Source of the DNA: Amoebophrya sp. AT5.2
Taxonomy: Eukaryota > Sar > Dinophyceae > Syndiniales > Amoebophryaceae
DNA length: 22,579 nucleotides
Reading direction: 5' to 3'
Assembly (NCBI GenBank): GCA_005223375.1
Contig: RXOD01004420.1
Coordinates: 1 to 22,579, forward strand
Positions 13,610 through 22,579 of this stretch are shown here, piece after piece. The translations under genes were made by a program, and so were the position numbers. The notes below the pieces were generated by a model. The model was not told where the DNA came from. It did not search any database and saw only the letters and a program-made list of their open reading frames with translations. How positions within the stretch are numbered: the stretch's first letter is position 1; the number at the start of each line of letters is the position of its first letter.

Positions 13610-15023
13610 ATGAGGTTACAGTGGCCGGATGACTACGAGCGGCTGGTGATGAAGAAGTCCCATTCGTGGGACGACAGCAAGGCGATCCTCGATTATTTGA
13701 GAGCCAACCGCGTCTTCCAGCCAGATGTCACCGTCATACACGGGTCCAAGCTCCTCGCCAGGAACCCGTCGAAACTGGGCGACGACGTGTGGGCAGTGTA
13801 CTGACTTTTTTTGCGCTCACCCAGGTTCAGTTTTTGGTCCTCAAGTTTGCATAGGTACTGGGAAAGCGCGGTTGCCGTATCAACTACTACTACATGAAAC
13901 CCGATGGGAAAGGTCACACCAGCAAACTGTTTATCGCGATCGGTGACAACAGGTACGAACAAGTTTGCTTCGCTGCGATGCATCTTGGGATGATGGCATG
14001 GAGCGCCCACTGCATGGAGAAACTGCTGGAAAAGTTTCCGGAGTCGAAGCGAGTGAAAAGGATAAATGGGCTGTACCACGAAGCGATGGCGGAGTACGGA
14101 GAAGCCCTCGCGGTGTACAAAGAAATCCTGAAAGAAGCCCCAGAAAGCACCTTTGCAAGAAGGAGAATAATCGCAATGTACGTCGTGATTCATTGTGAAT
14201 GTCATCCACCTACTCGTTTCTTGCTTCGTGCTGCTTGCGCTCTCCGTGGCGTTGGTGCTTCTGTTTACCAGCGGCACTTTCCTGTTCTGACCGCTAACTT
14301 TGGTCATGATGTTCTTGATGCGGAAAATGACGAACGTGCAGACTCAAATCGCAAATTCAAAAGCAATCTAATCTATCATCTTTCCACACCAGGCAGCGCA
14401 GCCAGGGGAAGACGAAGGACGCAATAGAGGCGGCGATAACGTATCTGAACACGTTCCAGATGGACAAGGAAGTTTGGCACGAGCTCTCTGAACTCTACTT
14501 GCAGGATGGCTTGTTAACAAAGGCCGCATACTGCTTGGAGGACGTGCTGCTTCAGGATCCAAGAAACATGTACGTTATTATTTTTACTTGACGTTCAATC
14601 ATGGCTTCGAAATTGCGCTTTGCTCCTACCCTCTTCGTTTCGAGGCAAAAGAAACTTTTCCAAAAGAAATTTTTCGATCTGTTTCGCAGGTACACCGTTC
14701 TGACGTACGCGGAGATAGTTTTTTCTATGGGGCAGGATTACGACTTGGCGCGGAAGTACTTCTGCCTTGCGTGTGAGATCGACGAGACGAACACGCGGGC
14801 GCTGTGGGGCCTCTTCTGGTGCAATCAGCAGTTGTACAAGAAAGACCAGGGCTCTGATAAGATGCTGCAACTGCAGACCATGACTGTACAGAGGCTCCGC
14901 AACGTTTACAAGCCGCTGAAGCACGTGCCCGCGACGGGAATAATGCTCAAAATGCTGGACGCGGAATTGGCAGCGACTGCTGTGGGGGGAGAGAAGGAAG
15001 GCGGGGGTCCGGGGAAGAAATAG
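13610..15023 (+). CDS. EMC2: ER membrane protein complex subunit 2 (TPR protein), four exons
   Basis: Exons: 13610-13797, 13953-14177, 14393-14569 and 14690-15023, giving 307 aa, close to the usual EMC2 length of about 300. EMC2 is the cytosolic TPR subunit of the EMC, which inserts tail-anchored and multipass proteins into the ER membrane. Matches to the family include the YEQV block followed by a helical pair, FPESKRVKRINGLYHEAM (human: FPGSHRVKRLTGMRFEAM), AVYKEILKEAPESTFARRR, VWHELSELYL, KAAYCLEDVLLQDPRN, and DLARKYFCLACEIDETNTRALWGL. The C-terminus is a Gly/Lys-rich tail. All three introns begin GTAC, end CAG and resume with G; each splits a codon after its second base (GT/G, AT/G, AT/G), restoring VYEQV, MQRSQGK and MYTV. 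The GTG at 13595 is in frame, but the ATG at 13610 is the likely start. No EMC partner gene lies nearby. Confidence 0.93.
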
Positions 15024-15464
15024 CGATCGACTTTGATGAAGGCCTCTGCCTTAAGCCTGCGGCCTTAGCGACACTTCTTTACTTAAATCAAACGACCTCA
15101 TTGCGCGTGATTGATCGCCTGAACGCACGCTGGTGGATTCCACCTTTTTTAGAGAATTCAGGCCCGTCTCGATTGCTGTCCGCCGGAACAACACGCACTG
15201 CGACTGATGCTGTGAGCACGATTCATTTTCTCCCGAGCGCCAACTTTGGGACCTCCGAACAAAGTGGCGTTTTTCTTTTTACCAATTTCAGTCTCGAAAG
15301 TACGAACAAGTGTTCTACCGGCGCCATTTGCCAATGCCATTTCACAGAGATCGTGCGCGCCGGATTTTATTGCGTCGTTCGTGGACGAAAACAAGAGCCC
15401 CGTCCGCGGACTGCGTATTGAGTATATCTGGGGGCAAGCCACGGGCAAAATAAGAATCGAAACC
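15024..15464. other. Intergenic region upstream of the glycosyltransferase
   Basis: No gene seen. The glycosyltransferase frame is open from about 15246 but has no in-frame ATG before 15465. A CAG at the end of a pyrimidine-rich run (tttttaccaatttcag, near 15280-15293) could be an acceptor for an unseen 5' exon or leader. Confidence 0.5.
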
Positions 15465-18400
15465 ATGCGCGCCTTCCTCCGCCGTTTCGTCGTCCTCCTA
15501 GCGGCATGTCAATCGCCTGCTCGAGCCGAGCCTCCGGTGTGGCTGTTGTCCCATACCGCAGTGTACCACATTGACCGCCTCTGGGATAGTGCGGTGCGGG
15601 CGTTGTGGCCTTTTCGCGACATGGGCGAGGCTGACGGCGTGTACGTCCTCTACCGCTGCTTCCTGGGCTACTTGAGACATTTCCTCTCCCTCGCGCACCT
15701 AGATGGCGGGGGAAAGGTAGCGGCAGCGGGCGAGGGCTATCTCGCGGAAGAGGAGTATGTGTATGGCAGTAATCAATCGCGGGAACGCACGAGATTCGAG
15801 GAATTGCTGTGGGTGATCTCGTCGCCAGGGGGGGAGATTTCTGTACCAGCGCCAGCGGCACGGGAGGATGTGGATCAGTTGCGCGAGACTGTGATAAAAA
15901 ATACGGCAGGCATGGCTGCGGGGATCGATGCCGGCGCGGTGCTGCACACTCTCGGCGAGCTCGAGGAAGTAGCGCGGGCGCTCGGTGGCGACCAGGAAGT
16001 ACTAGGGTTTGGCGGCTCGTCGCCCGTGGCGAGGGGGTCAAACTTCGACGTAGCGAACGCGACCGCCGCGCTGCTGTTCGGGGCTGCCGAATCGAAGGTG
16101 ACCACCCTGGATCCTGGGAACAACGCGCTGGCCTCCGCCAACCTCGAGGACAGTGATTTCGGGGCTTCGGAACGAACATCTGTCCGGCAGAAGCTGCAGG
16201 CGACGCTCGAGCGGATCCAGGCCGTGCTTAACTACTTCCTGATGCAGGTGTTTTCGAAGCGGCAGACCACGCAGGGCACGGTTCTCGGGTGGAGCCGCAG
16301 CCTGTTGAACCCTGGAAGGAGTTTGAACGACCCCCAGCGGCTCTCCTTCTTCAGCACGTTTCTGCGCAGCGAGCGGCGCATCCCGCTTCTGTACAACCCG
16401 CTGCTTCCCGAGTGCTTTTCGAGCAAACTCGTTCCGGAGGCGCAGCCCGCGTTCGACGTGGTGAGGTATTTACGGGAGGAAATCGGCACGCACAAGCTGT
16501 CGCACCAGTTCATCGCGATCCGCCCCGAGCGGCTGGACATGGACCCCGAAATCGGGCAAATCCTGAAGCAGGCGATCAAGGAGTACTTTGGCGAGGAGGA
16601 GCTCCACGCCGTGCTCGCCGCGGAGGGCGACGAAAGCGGCTGTCCGCGGTTCGGCGCAGGCAGCGATGCCGCGGTGGTTCCTACAACAGCTTCCGCCCCG
16701 CCCAGTCCGGGGCACGGCCACGGTTCGTTCAACGACCCGCTGGCGCTCGACCGCACGTTGTCGGCCGCCTCGTTCTTGGTGGATTTCTCGCGCTGCCTGC
16801 AGGCGGACTCGCGGTTCTCTGGAACGGTGGAGCGGACGGCGCCGTACTCGCGGAGCAAGTACGTGGAGCAGATCAGCGGGGCCGACACGGCGGCGCCACT
16901 GATGCTGAAGGCGAACTGCTCCGTGTTCGACGCGTTCCCGACAACCTCCCCCGACCTTTTGTTTTTGCACCCAAAGGCGGGAAACGCGGGGTATCTGATG
17001 CCGCGCATCTTCAGTCGGCGGATGGGGCCCACGCAGCCGTTCCCGAAGCTGGTGATCGTGCCCTTCAACCCGAACTTCGGCGCGACGCAGAAGCGGCGGC
17101 CGCTCTTCCTGAAGAAGCAGCTGAGCCAGCTGGGGGACCTATGGAGTGCCGCGAAAGAAGCGACTGTGCTCTCGTCCAGTGCTGGCTTGGCGGAGGGTGC
17201 AGAAAGTTTGGCAAATCCCGACGACGAGCCGGACCCGCTTACCGTCGCGCACAGCGAGTTTTTGACAGTGACCTCGGACCGCGAGGAGATAGAGCTTCGG
17301 TTGCACTGGCACCGGGCGCGCGAGCGCGAGATCTGGGAGACGCAGTGGTCGTTAGCCGCAATCGTGGACTTGCTGAAAAAGCGCTACACGCTCGTGCGTG
17401 TCGTGTTTGGCTTTGCCGTGTTCCAGCTTAGCACCCTGCTCTCGGACGACGCGCGGCGGAAGCTCGGCTTAGGAAGTAACGACGCGCTCGTCGGCGGAAA
17501 AATCGCGAGCAATGGAGGCAAAGTGATGGACTCGGACTTCGGTCAGGCGACGAAGAAGTCGACGGCGGTGGCGTTCGGGCAAGTGGAGAGCAGTGTGGAG
17601 CGACTTTGGCGGGAGGGATGGTACTGCCACCCGCTGAGCTACAGACTCCTAGACGGCTACTTCGCGACGAGGAGAGAAATGGGGGAGTCGTCGGGACTCG
17701 CAGGCAAGGATATGGGTCGTGGAGAGGCACAGATGAGCCTCCCTGCGTCGATACTCAGGACTCAAGTGACGGAGTCAGATTCGCTTGGAGGTGATCCGCC
17801 GCGCCCACTGCCAGCAACTGAAGGAGCTGCGAGCGCAGTAGTAGCAAACCCACCTGACGTTCCAGCTCGGATGCGAGACCGCGCCTTGGCCGAGCGCGCC
17901 GTCCAGACCGGGGACGACACTTTCAATGTCGTGGAGTTTCCCGAGCGGCCCGGCTTCGCCTACCTGCTGCAGCGCTCCAAACGCGGCCGCTGCCACCACG
18001 AGCTCGGGCTCTGCGAGTGCTTTCCGCCCTACCACGGCTTGCTGTGCGAAAACGTGGACTCCGTGAGGGGAAAGGTGGACGTCGTCTACGCCACCACGAC
18101 GCCCGCACACAACCTCGACGAGCTGATCCGATTGCCGCTGAATACGCTGAAAAACCTGTCACCGAGCGCGTTCGACGCGGTGCCGCTGGTTGTGTTTCAC
18201 GACGCGCCGTTGAACGGGGAGCAGAAGCAGGCGATTCAAAAAGGCGCCTGGCCCATCCGAGTGTGGTTCAGCTACCTGAACGACTGGACGCCGGAGACCG
18301 CGCGGTATCACGACCTCAGCCGGTCGGAAGCGAGTTTAGGGTACCGGCACCAGTGTCGCTGGAAATCAGGCCCGATGTTCCGCGAGCCGGCGCTGCGTGA

Positions 18401-19582
18401 GTACAAGTTTTTGTTCTTCTTCGACACAGACTCTGCGTTTCCGAAGATCGAACTAAAAGGAGCCGGCGGAGCGGGAGAAGGTACTAATACCAGAAGTCGA
18501 CTCGTCTCTCATCTGTCGCTGTTGCTGTCCGATTCGGAAACGAAACAGCAGCCGGAAGAACGTGTAGGATGAGGATTTCACCGAAATTTTCAGATACGTA
18601 TGCGGTGTTCGGTCATTATCGTTTTGCAGGTGCTGTAGCTGAATTTTTCGAACGCCGCACTTGGCACTACTTCAGTATCAGTTTTACGTATCTATACTAG
18701 CTTAGCTTCAGGCGAAGGCGTTCAGAGAGCTGCAATGTCGCTTAAAAATTCAACAACGCAGGAGAGCAAACCCTCGCGTTCGACTACCTGGGAGCGACGG
18801 TGGAGCGGATGCGGAACGAGCAGCACGTGTACGCATACGTCCACCGAACTCGGGAGAAGGACTCGATGGTTGCCTACTTGTGGGACTACACGAAGCTGTA
18901 TCTTGCGGATCACTCGAAGCGGCCCCCGTCCGAGGACGTCGATCACGTCAGTCTCTTCAACGAGCTACCGCCGGAGCACCAAGCGCTGTTTGCCCGCAGT
19001 ATCGGACTTCGCGAGGCCGTGGCGGAGAAGATTTCCGAGCAGCGAAGATCGGGAGAGAGAATGCGAAGCAAGAAAACTACGGTTGTAACGGAAGAAGGTG
19101 AAGAGCAAACCCGTGATGTCTTGGGCGCACTCCTGTCGGATCCGGGGTTCGCGAAGCGGCACCTCGCGGCGGACCTTTCCGCCGTGAGCGCCGAGGCCGA
19201 CCTGGAGAGCTTTCTGCGGAACAACACGCACCTGTACCGGTGGAACCGGCACGTGTACATGACGGACCTGGAAATCATGTACATGCCGTGGTTTCGGGCC
19301 GACAAAGTTTACGACTACTTCCATTACGTGGACTCGCTGCACGGGTGGTACACAGACAGGTGGGGGGACCACGCGTTCCGCACCATGCAGTTGAAGCTGT
19401 TTCTGGGGGACGCGTGGGACGGGAAAACAAACGGGGTGCTGCAGCTGAAAGAGTTTCCATACACCCACCAGCGGTTCTGTACGTGCGGCGAATCCGTCTC
19501 GCTGACGTGCGATCGGGAAAAGAGGTGTTATCGAGAGATACCAGCAGGGCTAGCACGACGGAGGGAACGGAGCCTGGATTGA
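15465..19582 (+). CDS. GT15-like mannosyltransferase with EGF-like motif and long N-terminal region, two exons
   Basis: Exons 15465-18480 and 18762-19582 give 1278 aa. The N-terminus MRAFLRRFVVLLAACQSPARA is a signal peptide or weak signal anchor, so the protein should act in the ER or Golgi. Residues 22-840 match nothing I recognise. An EGF-like motif with Cys 843, 850, 852 and 861 (CECFPPYHGLLCE) precedes the catalytic region. That region follows fungal GT15 (KRE2/KTR alpha-1,2-mannosyltransferases, GDP-mannose donor): VVFHDAPLN, GYRHQCRWKSGPMFREPAL (family: YRHMCRFFSGFFWRHPAL), YKFLFFFDTDSAF, then in exon 2 MVAYLWDYTKLYLADH, MTDLEIMYMPWFRADKVYDY, GWYTDRWGD (RWGD 1205-1208) and a Cys-rich end (FCTCGESVSLTC). 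The intron (GTACTA to CAG, 281 bp) falls inside the GT15 fold, and the frames join exactly. D987-T988-D989 replaces the fungal Glu-Pro motif. The fungal enzymes are about 400-450 aa, so this is roughly three times longer. Donor and acceptor sugars are inferred. Confidence 0.85.
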
Positions 19583-19988
19583 GTATTTATGCTCTACACT
19601 TAACGACTAAACTGCAGACATTTTCGCCCCCTGCCGCTGTTTTAGCAGCAGGCAAAAAAGATTTAAGGACTCACTCTTTCGCATGGATTCAATCGTTGGT
19701 CTCGGCGGTGGAAAATGCGTGAGCGGACCACGGCCACTCATCGTGGGGCTGCGTCGGATTTGAGAGTGTTCCTCGAGGAATGGTGGCCGCGGCTTGGCGC
19801 CCACACGGAATCATCACCCACGGATTCTTTTTTGTCAGATCGCACCAGTGCTGTTCTTGTTACTCGGAGCGCTTGAATCTGTCTTCACTGGATCCTCGTG
19901 TCGTGGACGTGCACCGAGATGTAGATCAAGAGCTGCTGCGCAGTTAGGCGAAGGACGGCTACAACAGGTACACCCGCGGGGAACCAAA
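19583..19988. other. Intergenic region upstream of the prenyltransferase
   Basis: No gene seen. The prenyltransferase frame is open from 19764 and would encode a hydrophobic stretch (ILFCQIAPVLFLLLG), but it has no in-frame ATG, and the family is cytosolic, so I read it as leader. An acaacag/G acceptor-like site lies near 19968. Confidence 0.5.
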
Positions 19989-21191
19989 ATGACCGTTAGT
20001 ACACCAGGTTCCGGAGCGGGAGTGGCCGAAGCGAAGGCGGGAAGTGGTGATTCGAGTGCAGCGGACCTGGACAGCGACGCGATAGACGACTTGATTGCGC
20101 CGCTGAAGCAGTATTTTCTGCGGTACATGCGGCATCCGCAGCCCGCATCTATGGAAACCAACCGTGTCACGCTGCTGTTTTTCTGCGTCGCGTCTTTGGA
20201 CCTCCTCGGGCACGCGTTCTCCGCTTCCGAAACAGCCGAAATCCGGGACTTCGTTCACAAAAGCCCGAGCTGCCGCTTTGAGGTTGCGTGCGAAGGATCA
20301 GCTGTTGCTGCAGACCCGCAGATGCAGATGAACGCGGACGACGAAGAGGAGGAGGATCCGCTCGAGCCCCGCTCGGTGGCGAACATTTTTTCTGGTTTGA
20401 TGATTCTCCGCGTCCTCGCATCGCAAGAAGGTGCACTGGGGACACATCAGCAAGATGAGCTTGAACTTCCCCTTCTCTCAGCTGTGGCGCGCCGCCGCGT
20501 TGGTGTGCTGCTGAGGAAGTCTCAAGAACCAGACGGCAGCTTTCGCAACACAGCCGCCGATCTGGATTCCGACGTGCGCTTCAGCTACTGCGCGGCCGTG
20601 ATTGCGACCGTTTTGAACCTGTGGGAGTTCGTGGACCGGGCGAAAATGCGGGAGTACGTGTTGTCGTGCAGGGCAAGATGCGGCGCGTACGGGATCGCTC
20701 CTTGGTGCGAGGCACACGGAGGCGCGACGTTTTGCGCGGTCGCGTGCCTGGAATTGTCGAAGGGCCGAATTCCTGCTCCCGGCGCTGACGATGTTGCGTC
20801 CTCTGTTTCTGAATCCGACGAAGGCGAACCGCTGCGCCGCTGGCTTTCGGAGCGACAGCGATTGGGCCCGCTGCCTTCAGAAAAAGCTGCGCCGTGCGAC
20901 TTCATCAACCACGGGGGGTTCCAGGGCCGCGTCGGGAAGCATAGCGACTGCTGCTACACCTTCTGGGAGGGGGGCGCCTTGGCACTACTCGGGTGCGAAA
21001 TCCCAGACAAAGCGGCTTGTTTGGCTTTCTTGAAGCGATGCTTTTCCAAGAAAATGGGGGGCTTCAAAAAGCACCCGACACACGCGATGCCAGACCCCCT
21101 ACACACATGGGCGAGTATTTGCGGACTGAGCCTGTGCGGGTACGGCGGCGTGAAAAAACTCGATCCGCGGTTCGGAACGGCGAAACATTGA
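19989..21191 (+). CDS. PGGT1B: Protein prenyltransferase beta subunit, GGTase-I type, single exon
   Basis: The frame encodes 400 aa from an ATG in good context (accaaaATGAcc). With an alpha subunit (not in this window) it would attach geranylgeranyl groups to CaaX-box Cys residues of Rho/Rac-type GTPases in the cytosol. It shows the alpha-alpha barrel repeats of the family: LLFFCVASLDLLGHAF, GLMILRVLASQ, LRKSQEPDGSF, DVRFSYCAAVIA, CGAYGIAPWCEAHGGATFCA, GGFQGRVGKHSDCCYTFWEG and PLHTWASICGLSLCGYGG. The predicted zinc ligands are D320, C322 and H372. The spacing matches D269, C271 and H321 of the human GGTase-I beta subunit exactly. The DCCYTFW and ICGLSL motifs favour GGTase-I over farnesyltransferase or Rab GGTase. 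The length fits the family. An AATAAA at 21300 may serve as polyadenylation signal. Confidence 0.9.
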   Translation: MTVSTPGSGAGVAEAKAGSGDSSAADLDSDAIDDLIAPLKQYFLRYMRHPQPASMETNRVTLLFFCVASLDLLGHAFSASETAEIRDFVHKSPSCRFEVACEGSAVAADPQMQMNADDEEEEDPLEPRSVANIFSGLMILRVLASQEGALGTHQQDELELPLLSAVARRRVGVLLRKSQEPDGSFRNTAADLDSDVRFSYCAAVIATVLNLWEFVDRAKMREYVLSCRARCGAYGIAPWCEAHGGATFCAVACLELSKGRIPAPGADDVASSVSESDEGEPLRRWLSERQRLGPLPSEKAAPCDFINHGGFQGRVGKHSDCCYTFWEGGALALLGCEIPDKAACLAFLKRCFSKKMGGFKKHPTHAMPDPLHTWASICGLSLCGYGGVKKLDPRFGTAKH

Positions 21192-21813
21192 GCGATCAGC
21201 CTCACGTTATTTTTTCCCCGACATGTCGAACCTGTCGCAAGAACATAACCAAGGAAGCGCTTCGAAAACGAGCGCGCGCTAGCAATACCCACTCACGACA
21301 ATAAACCTAATGCGATCGGCATCGTCGGTTCTGTAAGCACAAGCAGCAATCAGTTTTCGCCACCTACAAAGGAAAAGGCTCGTTCGCGAAAATATCGTGG
21401 CTTCTGCGTCGGACGTGATGATGAACGAGGAAGTCGGTTGCAATGGAGCCATTGATTTGTCGGTCTGTTCGTGTGGGGTCGCACGTAGTATCATCCGTAA
21501 AAGTGAAAGTCCTATCGGTTTTCGTGGACCTCCTGTACAGTGCTGCTGACCGTGTGACGCCTACGCGTTAAGAGAACCGCGTTCGTTTTCTACGTTGCGT
21601 CCTGCTCATGAATGTCTTATGCTTGTCATTCACTTATCCTCTTTTAAGTTCGTTCCCCCACAGGTGTGTGATTACCACCCTGTAATCCGACCCCTAAATT
21701 AATAATTTCGCGGGAGTTCGTGTTCGAAAAGCAAACAATAATTCAGCATAGAAACTCAAACTAGCTCTACTAGCTCCGCGAAAAAATAGTTTTTCAAAAA
21801 AAAAAGCGACGAG
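21192..21813. other. Intergenic region, no gene seen
   Basis: About 620 bp with no supported frame on either strand. AATAAA at 21300-21305, 110 bp past the prenyltransferase stop, is a candidate polyadenylation signal. A run of A (ttttcaaaaaaaaaa, ending near 21805) precedes the next start codon. Confidence 0.5.
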
Positions 21814-22579
21814 ATGGATATCATTGTGACCGACGCCGAAAACCTGCCGGAGCGCACCTACGTGTCCATCCGGATCGGGGATACGCGGAGACAAGGTCCG
21901 TACCGCAAGGACGATGCCTTTCACTTCGCCAAGAGCGAGGCCGCGACGCTGAAACTCGACCTCTTCCAGCACATCGGCGGGAAGACCGTCAGCATGTACT
22001 TACTTAAAATAAATTTAAAATAATCAAAAAAAAGAATCAATAATTCCGGTCTTCCTTGTATACACGACTTCCGCGAGAAGCGCCGCTTGCTTCAATGATG
22101 GACTTCTTTAGCCGCCGGATTTGCGGTTCCTTGTTTCGCGCGCTATATCTACTTCTACTTGAACAATAAACACCTCCCAGGTACTCGATGAAGAACGACG
22201 ACAGCTACGTGGAGAAGATCGACATGGGGAACGAGATGAACGTGTCTTGCAAGTGCGAGTTTCCCGGCGTGGAGGTGGACGCGGAGCGGCAGAAGACTCG
22301 GGAGGCCCGGCACGAGGTGACCATGCAGGCCACCAAGTACCTGGAGCAGAGCGGCGTGCAGCCGATCCTGCAGGCTATGATCCGCTCCTTGCTGGAGAAG
22401 CAGCCGGGCGACGCGTTGGATTTCATGGTGGAACACCTGTCAGCGCAGCAGACGGCTTCCGGCGGCGGCCGCGCCAGCAAGGACGTGCCGGTTGAGGAGA
22501 CGGAGGCGCCGGCCGCGGACGAGGCGCCCCCGGCGGCCGCGGAGGAGGCTGCGGCCCCGGCGGCGGAGGAGGCGGCCCC
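21814..22579 (+). CDS. RIIa/DPY-30-like dimerization-docking protein, 5' part only
   Basis: Exons 21814-21995 and 22181 to the right edge. The second exon has no stop, so the gene continues beyond the window; 193 complete codons are visible. The intron (GTACTT to CCCAG, 185 bp) splits an ATG codon (AT/G) and resumes TAC TCG ATG. The N-terminal 100 residues look beta-rich (MDIIVTDAENLPERTYVSIR, then IGDTRRQGPYRK), possibly a degenerate C2-like domain. Next comes a helical pair, KYLEQSGVQPILQAMIRSLL, followed by EKQPGDALDFMVEHL, which fits RIIa/DPY-30 dimerization-docking motifs (family pattern: YL...VVPILLEGL..L...P.DPIEFLA.YL). Such domains dock onto AKAP-type amphipathic helices in PKA, radial spokes and histone methyltransferase complexes. 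A low-complexity Ala/Pro/Glu tail begins after residue 160 and runs off the edge. The role is inferred, with a ciliary or signalling scaffold most likely. Confidence 0.75.

Noticed and set aside
16289..17431. 380-codon plus-strand frame overlapping the glycosyltransferase
   Set aside because: It is an alternate-frame shadow with Arg/Ala-rich composition. The longer frame runs through it into GT15 motifs.
19794..19988. Hydrophobic in-frame extension upstream of the prenyltransferase ATG
   Set aside because: It has no in-frame ATG, and the enzyme family is cytosolic without a signal peptide, so it is read as leader.

Overview
The window reads as nuclear DNA of a unicellular eukaryote. Coding blocks are GC-rich. 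They are interrupted by short introns (about 120-281 bp) that begin with GT and end with CAG, and they are separated by AT-richer spacers. The gene families are eukaryotic: EMC2, a GGTase-I-type prenyltransferase beta subunit, a GT15-like mannosyltransferase, UMP-CMP kinase, and a cryptochrome/photolyase with CRY-DASH features. I lean to an alveolate protist, dinoflagellate- or chromerid-like. Reasons are the one-way gene order, a G after most CAG acceptors, Lys/Gly-rich protein tails and a dimerization/docking-type protein. This placement is inference, and no rRNA, tRNA or organelle marker confirms it.

Every supported gene lies on the + strand. From left to right: an unrecognised Ser-rich, charged protein that is open to the left edge (3-1757) and a small predicted membrane protein (2166-2456), which may be its last exon; an unrecognised two-exon gene (2617-3587); a gene-free stretch with a foldback repeat cluster (4101-4360); a single-exon CRY-DASH-like gene (4596-6974); a seven-exon gene fusing UMP-CMP kinase to an OB-fold domain and a long Lys/Gly-rich tail (7964-11058); a 2.5-kb gene-poor gap; a four-exon EMC2 gene (13610-15023); a two-exon gene with an N-terminal signal sequence or anchor, a long unknown region, an EGF-like motif and a GT15-like catalytic domain (15465-19582); a single-exon GGTase-I beta subunit (19989-21191); and the 5' part of a gene with a possible C2-like N-terminus and a RIIa/DPY-30-like helical motif, cut by the right edge (21814-22579).

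The genes do not form an obvious pathway. EMC2 and the glycosyltransferase both concern the secretory route, the kinase and CRY-DASH concern nucleotides and DNA, and the prenyltransferase modifies small GTPases. The most striking items are the kinase/OB-fold fusion, which is joined inside one uninterrupted exon, a GT15-like enzyme with an Asp-Thr-Asp where fungal enzymes have Glu-Pro, and a splice-donor preference for GTAC. Splice junctions were placed by hand from reading frame and family similarity, and no transcript was available.
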